Assembly (NCBI RefSeq): GCF_002135415.1
Contig: NZ_NEGJ01000003.1
Coordinates: forward strand, 124,001-188,000
From: Acinetobacter sp. ANC 3832
Lineage (GTDB): Bacteria; Pseudomonadota; Gammaproteobacteria; Pseudomonadales; Moraxellaceae
DNA: 64,000 nucleotides
Reading direction: 5' to 3'
The notes beneath the pieces were generated by a model. That model made no database searches, was not told the DNA's origin, and worked only from the letters and a program-made list of their open reading frames with translations. Positions 56,774-64,000 of the stretch are shown in pieces (position 1 is the first letter of the stretch; each line of letters begins with the position of its first letter). A program made the translations under genes and the position numbers.

Positions 56774-57056
56774 AGAGCATGCATACCATTGCTGTGTTTT
56801 TAGGATCGTCAATATTTTGCTATATTTTATTGATCATCATACAGATGATTTATGATGTTTTTTGAGGATATCTTGTTCGTGTTTTTTTAACAACTCACTT
56901 CTTTGATTTCACTAAATCAGTCAAATCAATAGAAATGAACCCTTAAAATGATTCACTTCTATTTAAATCAGATGAGGAAATACCTTACTAAAATGTACTG
57001 ACGAATTCCTTATCTTGTTTGTATAAACAAAAATTTAAAACTTATATACCACAGGC

Positions 57057-57467
57057 TTATTCAACCCATAACTGAGCAATTTTTTTCATCAATTGTGCAC
57101 GATATGGCGCTGTAGGATTACACGGATTACGAACTACTTCATTTTCATAAAAAGCCTGCCATTCTTTTACCATATCCAAAGTTGTGCCTTTAATTTGAAT
57201 CGCTTTCAAATCTGATTTTTTAATACTTTCCAGCCGAGTTTTAGCACCTTCTTGCCCTGTCGCCCAACCAATCACACCTTGTCCAAAATTAGGTAAGCTC
57301 ATATTATTTGGTGTTTTGGGAATAGGATTACGCTCAATATTTGTATTTACTTTACATAGATGATGTTTCACTAATTCGGGTGCTTTTACTTTGTCATGTT
57401 GTATTGTCGAACAAGCACTTATGCTCAACAATGAACAGATGAGCAATGAGGCTTTTAAGTGTTTCAT
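57057..57467 (-). CDS. Small lipoprotein downstream of the TonB receptor
   Basis: A 136-residue lipoprotein with lipobox ISAC (Cys19). The mature part has two more Cys (HHLCKVNTN and VVRNPCNPTAPY), so a disulfide is likely. No domain is recognised. It begins 20 bp after the TonB-dependent receptor gene on the same strand and so is almost certainly cotranscribed. A surface or periplasmic partner of that receptor is a fair guess. Confidence 0.7.
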   Translation of the reverse strand: MKHLKASLLICSLLSISACSTIQHDKVKAPELVKHHLCKVNTNIERNPIPKTPNNMSLPNFGQGVIGWATGQEGAKTRLESIKKSDLKAIQIKGTTLDMVKEWQAFYENEVVRNPCNPTAPYRAQLMKKIAQLWVE

Positions 57468-57486
57468 GATTTAATTTCCACGCTAA

Positions 57487-59994
57487 TTAAAACTTAAATG
57501 TGATGTCTGCAATAAATTGACGACCTGATTCTGAATACAGATAATTACTATTACTTTGAGTATATTTATTATCTTGATTGGTTAAATTATTGATGGTTAA
57601 ACCAAGTATTAATTTGTTTTCTTTTGCTAAAGCAATATCATAAGTCGTGCGCATATCCCATGTGAAACTACCGTCAATTCGTGTGGCGTTATAAGCTGTT
57701 TTTATCGCATCACCATTGGGTGCAATCGGACGATTTGCAAAAGGAATTGTTGATGAAACCATCGCATCATAATTCGAGCGATAACAAAATAAATGACTGA
57801 TTTTTAAAGGTAAATAGTTATGTTGAATATCCCAACTTAATCGTGCAGACCATGGACGAGCGAAATTTTCTGCTGGGCGTAGCGATTCATCAATAATATC
57901 GCCCTGATATAAAATATATTGCTGATAAGTGAGTGAGTTATAACTGTTGTTATCATAATCAGTAAAATTACGTGTGATATCGCTATAGTCCAAACCCAAT
58001 TGGAAACGATTTTGTGTAGATAAGAATTCGATTGGGTGATGATTTGCAATGCTGAATGTATAAATATTTGCCTCACTCATACCATAATTATCATATTCAT
58101 CTGTAATTGGTGTAAATGAAATGCGTTTTTTACGGATTTGATCTTTATTATCACGATTCACATATTTTAACTGTGCATCAAACAACCCAATTCGACCATT
58201 CACAGCAAATACCGTTTCATTGGTATATGGTGTATCAAGCTCGCTACGTTGCACATTATTGGTGCTTGCAGATACAAACGTCCAATCATCTTTCACACTA
58301 CTGCGCTTCTCACGAGAATTTAATTGATTGACCCCATCCAGTAATTTGTAAGTAAAAAGATTATTGGCATAATAACGATTCCACCCTGCTGTAAATGCAA
58401 GACGGCTATCTTTAAAGGGTTGATAAATAAATGAACTTCGCGGTGCCAAATTCGTCTGACCATTCAAGCTATCATAATCTGCACGTAAACCAATATTCGC
58501 TTTCAGAAGGTTGTTCCAGTTCATGCGGTCTTCTAGAAAAAGATGCGCACGATCCTGACTAACATCAATTTTACCTGCACCAAATACATCACGTTGAATA
58601 TGAAACTGACCTTTGCCATCGTTATAGCTTAAATCACAATAGGGATCGACATCACCCTGAGCATTTAAACATGAGCTCGTTCCAGCAAGACCAACACCCG
58701 AAGGTAAAAAGTAGGAATAAACTGAATCTGGACGTTGCCAATCTGCTGTGTAATTACCATAGCCAGCCCCGACAGTGACTTTATGCTCTAAATTCTCGAA
58801 ATGAAACGGTGTAAATTCTGATTTTATTTTATATTCTAAAACATCCAGTTGCTGAGATCGTGTTCCATACCCACCTTCTACAGCAGTATTTGTACTTGAC
58901 CAATCTTTATCAGGCGAGCTTTTCCATGACACCAAGGCATCACTATCTGACTCATTTAGCATTTTTTGTTGTTGATAGACTAAAGACTGGGTAATTTTTG
59001 CTTTCTGAAACTGTGAAACCAGTTCGACATCCAATGCTGCATTCTTACTATTAACTTGCTTCCCACTATTTAAATTATTGGCTTGTTCTAAATCTTTTTG
59101 ATCATTCTGAAATTGTAAGCCGACTCTTAATTTATGCTGATCACTTAAATCTGCATAAACATTTAAATTTACATTATCATTTTCACGTTTTTGATTGGCA
59201 TTTTCGACAGTAAGTAAGTCTGACTTTAAATCAATATCAGACCAACGTTTAGCGAGCCCTAAACTTATACCTACTCGATCCGTTACACGACCATACAAAG
59301 ATGCTGATAGACCTTGTTTAACAAAATCTTTTTGATATTGTTTATTGTCATCGTCATATTCTTCTAATTCACCTTCTGTAACATGACTAAAGTTGGTCCA
59401 GTCACTTGAAGTATAGTCATAGCTCATCTGTCCATGTATTTTACCAACCTGAGTTTTAGGTGCGCATGTTTTTGCTTTAACAACACCACCTGTAAACTCA
59501 CCATATTCAGCACTGACATTACTGTCGAGCACCTCCAACTCGCAAATCAAATGCGTATTTACAGTCGTAGTTGCAGAAGAACCACTTAAATCTGTCGTGT
59601 TATAATCCTGATTGCCACTCGCTGGGTTTATTAAGTTATTTAAACTGACATTATTGAGTAATAATTTATTTTCATAAGCCAATGCACCGTTAATGCTAAT
59701 TTCAGCACCTGAGATTTCCCCTTGTTTACCACCTTCCATCACAGTATTTGAAAACTGCACATTCGGATTAATCTTTAGAAAATCAGTCATGGTTTTTTGA
59801 GCGTTTGGCGTGTTTTCTAATTGTTCTTTACTATATGTCGTTGTGCCTACCTCATCGGTTTTATCAGCTTGCACAACAATCGGTATTAAAGATACAGAGC
59901 GATGTGCTTGCACCTCATTTTGAATAGATTCCGCATGTACAGTAGATAAAACCAAATAAATTGAACATGCCAATGTTGTACGCGAATATTGCAT
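57487..59994 (-). CDS. TonB-dependent outer membrane receptor
   Basis: About 835 residues. A signal peptide (LACSIYLVLSTVHA) is followed by a TonB-box-like region (VSLIPIVVQADKTDEVG). The plug domain covers about 50-170 (YSKEQLENTPNAQKTMTDFL) and the rest is a beta-barrel ending in Phe. Loop Cys pairs (SSCLNAQGDVDPYCDL) suggest disulfides. No haem- or siderophore-specific motif is clear, so the ligand is unknown. The ATG at 59994 follows a TTG at 59997. A GAATCT/AGATTC inverted repeat lies six bases upstream. A small lipoprotein gene follows in the same operon. Confidence 0.88.
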   Translation of the reverse strand: MQYSRTTLACSIYLVLSTVHAESIQNEVQAHRSVSLIPIVVQADKTDEVGTTTYSKEQLENTPNAQKTMTDFLKINPNVQFSNTVMEGGKQGEISGAEISINGALAYENKLLLNNVSLNNLINPASGNQDYNTTDLSGSSATTTVNTHLICELEVLDSNVSAEYGEFTGGVVKAKTCAPKTQVGKIHGQMSYDYTSSDWTNFSHVTEGELEEYDDDNKQYQKDFVKQGLSASLYGRVTDRVGISLGLAKRWSDIDLKSDLLTVENANQKRENDNVNLNVYADLSDQHKLRVGLQFQNDQKDLEQANNLNSGKQVNSKNAALDVELVSQFQKAKITQSLVYQQQKMLNESDSDALVSWKSSPDKDWSSTNTAVEGGYGTRSQQLDVLEYKIKSEFTPFHFENLEHKVTVGAGYGNYTADWQRPDSVYSYFLPSGVGLAGTSSCLNAQGDVDPYCDLSYNDGKGQFHIQRDVFGAGKIDVSQDRAHLFLEDRMNWNNLLKANIGLRADYDSLNGQTNLAPRSSFIYQPFKDSRLAFTAGWNRYYANNLFTYKLLDGVNQLNSREKRSSVKDDWTFVSASTNNVQRSELDTPYTNETVFAVNGRIGLFDAQLKYVNRDNKDQIRKKRISFTPITDEYDNYGMSEANIYTFSIANHHPIEFLSTQNRFQLGLDYSDITRNFTDYDNNSYNSLTYQQYILYQGDIIDESLRPAENFARPWSARLSWDIQHNYLPLKISHLFCYRSNYDAMVSSTIPFANRPIAPNGDAIKTAYNATRIDGSFTWDMRTTYDIALAKENKLILGLTINNLTNQDNKYTQSNSNYLYSESGRQFIADITFKF

Positions 59995-59999
59995 CAACC

Positions 60000-60022
60000 G
60001 AATCTTAATATAAATGAGATTC
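60000..60022. promoter_or_regulatory. Inverted repeat just upstream of the TonB receptor start
   Basis: GAATCT (60000-60005) and AGATTC (60017-60022) are perfect arms 11 bp apart, within 30 bp of the start codon. They could be an operator or a small mRNA hairpin over the ribosome site. It does not match a Fur box well. Confidence 0.4.
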
Positions 60023-60251
60023 GTTATTATTTACATTTATGTTTTAATAGCAAGGAAAACACAATCTAATTGAATATATTTCCAACGACTAAATAAATAT
60101 CAATTAATCCAATAATTTATTAATATTTAAAATATATTTCATAATACTTACTTTCTATAATAATTCAGTTGTTGCATATAAAATCAACGCTAGCATTCTA
60201 TGACCAACTTAAATACACTTTAATCATATATCAAAATGGATTTAAAAGATT

Positions 60252-60980
60252 ATGTTTAAAATTCATGTCATTGACGTTAAGAATCAACTACAAAACTACA
60301 TTTGGCTCATTGAAGAAACATCAACACATGATGTGATTGCAATTGACCCAACTGAAGCACATTTAGTTAAAGCTTACTGTCAGGAAAATCAACTCCAGTT
60401 AAAACAAATTTGGCTGACACATTGGCATAAAGATCATATTGGCGGTGTTCCTGACCTTATTGCTGAACAACAAATTCCTGTTTATGGACCACGTGAAGAA
60501 CTGAGTCATATCCCTTTTCTGACTCATCCATTACAACACGATGATCATTTTGAGTTTCATCATTTAAAAGTTGAAATTATTGCCGTCCCTGGTCATACCC
60601 TTGGGCATATTGTGTATTTTATTGATGCTTTAGACAGCGTATTCTGTGGTGACACATTATTTGCAATGGGCTGTGGGCGAATGTTTGAAGGAACAGCTGA
60701 ACAATTCTACCATTCGTTGAATCGCTTAGCGGCACTACCTCCACGAACCAAAGTATATTGTACCCATGAATACACCCTTTCAAATGCAAAATTTGCCTTA
60801 CACATAGAGCCAGATAATATTGCGATTCGAAATCGTGCTGAACAGATCCAATTACAACGTGATCGTGGTGAAATTACTTTACCGAGCAGCATTGAACTTG
60901 AATTAGAAACCAACCCATTTTTAAGAGTTGAAAGCGCCGAAGAGTTTGCAAGAATTCGACAACTCAAAGATAACTTTTAG
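60252..60980 (+). CDS. gloB: Hydroxyacylglutathione hydrolase (glyoxalase II)
   Basis: A 242-residue metallo-beta-lactamase-fold hydrolase that releases D-lactate from S-lactoylglutathione. The metal motif is WLTHWHKDHIGGVPDL (THxHxDH), followed by VPGHTLGHIVYF, FCGDTLFAMGCGRMFEGTAE and CTHEYTLSNAKFALHIEPDN, all typical of GloB. The C-terminal helical domain is present and the length is close to the family norm. Gene order gives no further hint. Confidence 0.93.
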   Translation: MFKIHVIDVKNQLQNYIWLIEETSTHDVIAIDPTEAHLVKAYCQENQLQLKQIWLTHWHKDHIGGVPDLIAEQQIPVYGPREELSHIPFLTHPLQHDDHFEFHHLKVEIIAVPGHTLGHIVYFIDALDSVFCGDTLFAMGCGRMFEGTAEQFYHSLNRLAALPPRTKVYCTHEYTLSNAKFALHIEPDNIAIRNRAEQIQLQRDRGEITLPSSIELELETNPFLRVESAEEFARIRQLKDNF

Positions 60981-61622
60981 TAAGCCAATTTACTTAAGTA
61001 AGCTAGGTATCAATAATGAACTGATATTTAGCTTTTTAAAAATTTATTGCATAAGTGCCAATTATTCACCCTTCTCTTCAAAGACAATTAAAAAGCGCGA
61101 TGTGAGAAAAGCTTAATTTCATTCAATAAATACCCAATCGAGCGGTCTAATTTACATAAGAGTCATCGCCTTTACTCACTCTTAACCCTAACCCAATACA
61201 GCTCCATTCAGACATCCTTAAATTTCTTGAAAAGAATGTTTGCTAGAAAATTGATCGATAAATGATATATTAAATAAATTTGACATATTTAGTTACACTT
61301 GTACAGTAAATTCAGTATGGCTACTTTATATGCAAATATTTCTTTGCAATTTAATTAGGGAGTGAATTCACTTACATCACGCTAAATACAAAGTATTTAC
61401 CTAAAATATTTATAAATAAATTCAACATCTTACAAATTTATAATAAACACATCTTATTTTCCCACTTACATCATTAACCCATTTTTACATTCACATACAA
61501 AAGCCCATCTTTCGCAATTGATCAAAAATTGATATAAAAAAATTAATTTGTTGTTCGCCCCCTTTAAAAATTTAATGATCATCCCTATTAATTTTTAAGG
61601 GCAGGAATTAAGGAGATCTTCT
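60981..61622. other. 640-bp AT-rich gap between gloB and a small gene
   Basis: No credible coding region is visible. A TTGCATAAGT near 61048 and CACTCTTAACCCTAACCC near 61176 faintly recall the MITE-like repeats elsewhere, but they do not line up as a copy. The end (61605-61620) supplies the ribosome site of the small gene. Confidence 0.4.
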
Positions 61623-61826
61623 GTGAAAAAAGTTGTTAAGGCAAAAAATTTAATCGCATTTCGTATCTGGTTAGAAAAATTAGGTTATTCAGTCAAAACT
61701 TTAACTGACAATAAAGGATTTACGTTTAGTTTCAAGAAAGAGTATGGTCTTGTCACATGTGATCTCGCAGGAAACTCACTGGCAGTACAGTTAGGTGAAG
61801 AGTTTGAAGATCACTTAAAAGCTTAA
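61623..61826 (+). CDS. Small protein of unknown function (67 residues)
   Basis: A short gene with a GTG start and a strong AAGGAGA ribosome site ten bases upstream. The product (start MKKVVKAKNLIAFRIWLEKL) is basic at the N-terminus and acidic at the end (GEEFEDHLKA). It looks like a compact alpha/beta fold with one Cys (LVTCDLAGNS). I know no family for it. An inverted repeat with T-rich tail follows at 61870, which supports a real transcript. Confidence 0.65.
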   Translation: MKKVVKAKNLIAFRIWLEKLGYSVKTLTDNKGFTFSFKKEYGLVTCDLAGNSLAVQLGEEFEDHLKA

Positions 61827-61869
61827 TCAAATATTTTTTCTATTCTAAAATTTGAGTAGATTTCAAAAT

Positions 61870-61895
61870 AGGCATTAGTCAAAAGAGTAATGCCT
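61870..61895 (+). terminator. Terminator after the 67-residue gene
   Basis: AGGCATTA and TAATGCCT pair around a ten-base loop and are followed by AAAATTTTTATT. Confidence 0.65.
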
Positions 61896-61921
61896 AAAAT
61901 TTTTATTGTTAAATTTAAAGC

Positions 61922-61950
61922 AAAAAAAAGACAAGATTTTCATCTTGCCT
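61922..61950 (-). terminator. Terminator of the tRNA cluster
   Basis: On the minus strand GGCAAGAT, a GAAA loop, ATCTTGTC and a T-run, 14 bp past the 3' end of the last tRNA. Confidence 0.8.
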
Positions 61951-61963
61951 TCTTTTCAATATA

Positions 61964-62048
61964 TGGTGGGGACGGAGAGACTCGAACTCTCACACCTTGC
62001 GGCGCTGGAACCTAAATCCAGTGCGTCTACCAATTTCGCCACGTCCCC
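61964..62048 (-). tRNA. tRNA-Leu (anticodon UAG), copy 1
   Basis: An 85-base gene including CCA. The acceptor GGGGACG pairs with CGTCCCC. The anticodon stem CTGGA/TCCAG holds the loop TTTAGGT with TAG, and a long variable arm (CGCCGCAAGGTGT) marks a class II tRNA. The sequence is identical to the copy at 62201. Confidence 0.95.
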
Positions 62049-62052
62049 GAAT

Positions 62053-62077
62053 AAAAAAACCACTAAAGTGGTTTTTT
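62053..62077 (-). terminator. Hairpin with T-run between tRNA-Trp and tRNA-Leu copy 1
   Basis: AAAAAACCACT and AGTGGTTTTTT around two bases form an intrinsic terminator or a processing hairpin. It lies within the cluster, upstream of tRNA-Leu copy 1, which has no room for its own promoter. Confidence 0.65.
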
Positions 62078-62085
62078 ATAAAACT

Positions 62086-62159
62086 TGGCAGAGGATCAAG
62101 GACTCGAACCTTGACGAACGGTTTTGGAGACCGTCATGCTACCATTACACCAATCCTCT
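62086..62159 (-). tRNA. tRNA-Trp (anticodon CCA)
   Basis: A 74-base gene including CCA. The acceptor AGAGGAT pairs with ATCCTCT and the anticodon stem ACGGT/ACCGT holds CTCCAAA with anticodon CCA. The discriminator base is G, as expected for bacterial tRNA-Trp. The D arm (GGTGTAATGGTAGC) is short. Confidence 0.92.
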
Positions 62160-62200
62160 ATCGCATTTAATTAAGTTTTAGTACCACTTAATTAAAAACT

Positions 62201-62285
62201 TGGTGGGGACGGAGAGACTCGAACTCTCACACCTTGCGGCGCTGGAACCTAAATCCAGTGCGTCTACCAATTTCGCCACGTCCCC
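62201..62285 (-). tRNA. tRNA-Leu (anticodon UAG), copy 2
   Basis: Identical over 85 bases to the copy at 61964. It is the first gene of the cluster, with a promoter-like sequence 14-40 bp upstream. Confidence 0.95.
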
Positions 62286-62298
62286 AATGGCTGTGTAT

Positions 62299-62325
62299 AT
62301 TATAGAGATCATTACATCCTGACAA
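62299..62325 (-). promoter_or_regulatory. Putative promoter of the tRNA cluster
   Basis: On the minus strand TTGTCA (62320-62325) and TATAAT (62299-62304) are 15 bp apart. A shifted -10 (TAATAT) would give 17 bp. The position fits transcription starting just before tRNA-Leu copy 2. Confidence 0.5.
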
Positions 62326-62393
62326 GTCCTTTTTATTAAAAAGATACTCGTTTGACTAAATATAAAACAAATCCAATATTTACTGCTTTTTCT

Positions 62394-63203
62394 TTATACA
62401 AAATCACTTAATCTTTGTTTTATTTCACTAATATTTGCACAACGTTGCTCTTTCTTCTTCATCAACATCTGCTCTAAAACAGGTTTTAAATATTGATATT
62501 GCGTTAATAGTTCAATATTTAAGTGCTGACAATGTAAATATGCCCAATCAATATAACTTTTTCCTTGTAATCGTTGTTGAGTCAGCCATTCCAACCAAAT
62601 AATTCCAAGCGCATAAAGATCAGATTGAATAGATTTTGCTTTTGCATGAAATAATTCAGGTGCCATATAGCGTGGCGTTGCTGAGTTTCGCATATTTACA
62701 GCGTGTTCAATCAAACACGTTTGCTCAAAATCGATTAATGCAACTTGATTGCCTTGCCGACGAAAATGTTCTACTTTCAAATCACCATGTAAATAACCCA
62801 TCTGATGTAAATTCTCGAGGACAGTTAAACTTTGCCAAAATAGATTCAATAACTCTGAATTACTGAGCTGATCGGGTATTTGAGAAAAAAGTACGTTGGA
62901 ATCTTGAAGGGATAATGCCTGAGGAAGTATGTCCACAGGCAATTTAAATGTGTGATGTGGATTAAATATTTTGAAGTTTAGTAAAATATTCTGATTCGGT
63001 TTTATACACGCATTGATTTGCGTATAAATATCAATTTCATGTAAGAAGCTATGCTCTCTTTCGGCATCTATACCCCTCATTTGCATTTTCAACCAATGCT
63101 TTTGGTCATCTTCTTTGAGTAAATAGAGACGACGACCAAAACTTTGGCTGTTTAACGAATTACATGCGGCATCAAACTGAAATATAAAATCAGACTGTTG
63201 CAT
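62394..63203 (-). CDS. Protein kinase-like / phosphotransferase protein
   Basis: About 269 residues with a protein kinase fold. The catalytic loop is YLHGDLKVEHF (His139, Asp141, Lys143), followed by ALIDFEQTCLIE in place of DFG, then PRYMAPELFHAKAKSIQSDL, where APE and the Asp of the F helix are conserved. The usual Asn of the catalytic loop is His and the Gly of DFG is Glu, so metal binding may be altered. No membrane helix or sensor domain is present. I chose the ATG at 63203. The gene overlaps the end of the patatin gene by 14 bases, so the two are coupled. Confidence 0.8.
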   Translation of the reverse strand: MQQSDFIFQFDAACNSLNSQSFGRRLYLLKEDDQKHWLKMQMRGIDAEREHSFLHEIDIYTQINACIKPNQNILLNFKIFNPHHTFKLPVDILPQALSLQDSNVLFSQIPDQLSNSELLNLFWQSLTVLENLHQMGYLHGDLKVEHFRRQGNQVALIDFEQTCLIEHAVNMRNSATPRYMAPELFHAKAKSIQSDLYALGIIWLEWLTQQRLQGKSYIDWAYLHCQHLNIELLTQYQYLKPVLEQMLMKKKEQRCANISEIKQRLSDFV

Positions 63204-64000
63204 ATTGCCCAGAAGCTTCAACTTTTAACTTGGGTAATTTTAACACTTCAAGGCAGTGTTCAATGGTTTTACCAATGCGTGCATGTGTTTCTATAGAGGA
63301 AATTTTAGGCCACGTTGCTTGCTCACCTTCGCGTTGTAACAACTTGAATAAATGAGGACGCGGGTTTTGTAACATATAGCCATAATGACGCAAACTATAA
63401 TTTCCAACAATATTCACATCACCATAATAACGCTGATCAACAACACCATATCCATGATCAAGTAAACGTCGAATTGAAGGTACGCGTCCCATACGATCAC
63501 GAGTAAAATCCATCACCCCCATTGCTGCAAGCTTACCTTGCATCCGTACAATACGTTCAGGCCAACTAAATAGATCTTTTCTAAAACGCTCTTCATCGCT
63601 TTGCATAAAAGGCACGATATGCGGATTCACTTGACTAGCGATGGTGTAATTTAAATTATATAAGCGTGACATGCGCTCCTGAGGGAAATCACTTCGTACA
63701 CTTCCATCAACCCAACGCGTATTCGCCAAATACGGCGTATGTACGCCATCATACCGCTTACTGGTTAAACGTACAGGTGGGAATAAAATAGGCACTGCAC
63801 ACGACGCTAAAACGGCACTCCACACCAATAAATCAGGTGAGGTGTATTTATTCATGATCCGTGCATCTTCTTGTGATACATCATACGGTGCAACAGTCAC
63901 ATTAATATCCAAACCTGATTTTTCAAAGGCTTCAGCAAAAGTGACATCACCTAAATTTTCAATCAGAAATTTTCTTAAATATTTAACGTCTGCAAAGCCA
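63190..64000 (-). CDS. Patatin-like phospholipase, C-terminal part (5' end outside window)
   Basis: The frame is open to the right edge and continues upstream of the ATG at 63912 with GFADVKYLRKFLIENLGDVT, so 63912 is internal. The visible part has the patatin sequence SAVLASCAVPILFPPVRL and RWVDGSVRSDFPQERMS, where the Asp of the Ser-Asp dyad lies in VDGS. The Gly-x-Ser-x-Gly nucleophile must lie outside. The C-terminal 150 residues, with many Arg and Tyr, resemble patatins of the long DUF3336 group that act on membrane lipids. The kinase-like gene starts within its last codons. Confidence 0.85.
   Translation of the reverse strand, partial: GFADVKYLRKFLIENLGDVTFAEAFEKSGLDINVTVAPYDVSQEDARIMNKYTSPDLLVWSAVLASCAVPILFPPVRLTSKRYDGVHTPYLANTRWVDGSVRSDFPQERMSRLYNLNYTIASQVNPHIVPFMQSDEERFRKDLFSWPERIVRMQGKLAAMGVMDFTRDRMGRVPSIRRLLDHGYGVVDQRYYGDVNIVGNYSLRHYGYMLQNPRPHLFKLLQREGEQATWPKISSIETHARIGKTIEHCLEVLKLPKLKVEASGQYATV

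Noticed and set aside
60000-60022. Fur box upstream of the TonB receptor
   Set aside because: The arms GAATCT/AGATTC do not fit the GATAATGATAATC pattern beyond AT content.
61040-61200. Possible fourth MITE copy (TTGCATAAGT and CTTAACCCTAACCC segments)
   Set aside because: Only short pieces match and the order and spacing do not fit copies A to C.
61964-62285. tRNA cluster as a prophage or island attachment site
   Set aside because: No integrase or partial tRNA repeat is visible within the window. The second tRNA-Leu is complete rather than a fragment.

Overview
The window looks like chromosomal DNA of a low-GC gammaproteobacterium of the Moraxellaceae, most likely Acinetobacter. This rests on protein content and gene order (hisZ-purA, a Vfr/Crp regulator divergent from an OsmC protein, dnaE-trmJ-cysE, a YadA-type adhesin with an extended signal peptide, a family 2A encapsulin locus), read from the sequence without database searches. 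Most of the window is ordinary core genome with short intergenic gaps and clear intrinsic terminators.

Layout. 1-6.9 kb: end of dnaE, trmJ, cysE and two lipoproteins, one of them a lipase-like alpha/beta hydrolase. 7.1-17.3 kb is more accessory: a Sel1-repeat gene broken by one stop codon, a small lipoprotein, a trimeric autotransporter adhesin, a divergent NarL-type response regulator and sensor kinase, and a secreted nuclease with a GlyGly-CTERM-like tail. 17.5-31.3 kb: trmB, a desaturase, a DUF2520 protein, an LprI-domain lipoprotein, an OmpA-domain protein, aspartase with a divergent LysR regulator, rlmKL and clpB (with a good sigma-32 promoter). 37.2-51.9 kb: M23 peptidase, OsmC, Crp/Vfr, aldo/keto reductase, two M48 lipoproteins, purA, hisZ, Lrp with azlCD, a GAPDH-family enzyme and an OsmC-YcaO fusion. 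52.9-64 kb: a pqiAABC-type lipid transport operon, a TonB receptor with a lipoprotein, a glyoxalase II-like hydrolase, a Leu-Trp-Leu tRNA cluster, a kinase-like protein and the end of a patatin.

The main system lies at 32.1-36.9 kb: a serine acetyltransferase facing a rhodanese, a family 2A encapsulin shell and a cysteine desulfurase whose 240-residue disordered N-terminal region is the expected cargo-loading domain. Together they make a cysteine-to-sulfur pathway enclosed in a protein shell. Encapsulin-cysteine desulfurase systems of this class are already described in cyanobacteria and, to my knowledge, in Acinetobacter. The locus is bracketed by two direct copies of a roughly 200-bp element with inverted ends (MITE-like), and a third, inverted copy lies at 52.7 kb.

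A second find is the scar of a lost type I-F CRISPR-Cas system at 52.08-52.44 kb. It is a decayed 5' part of cas1, with a missing start, one nonsense mutation and one frameshift, joined directly to a degenerate 28-bp type I-F repeat.
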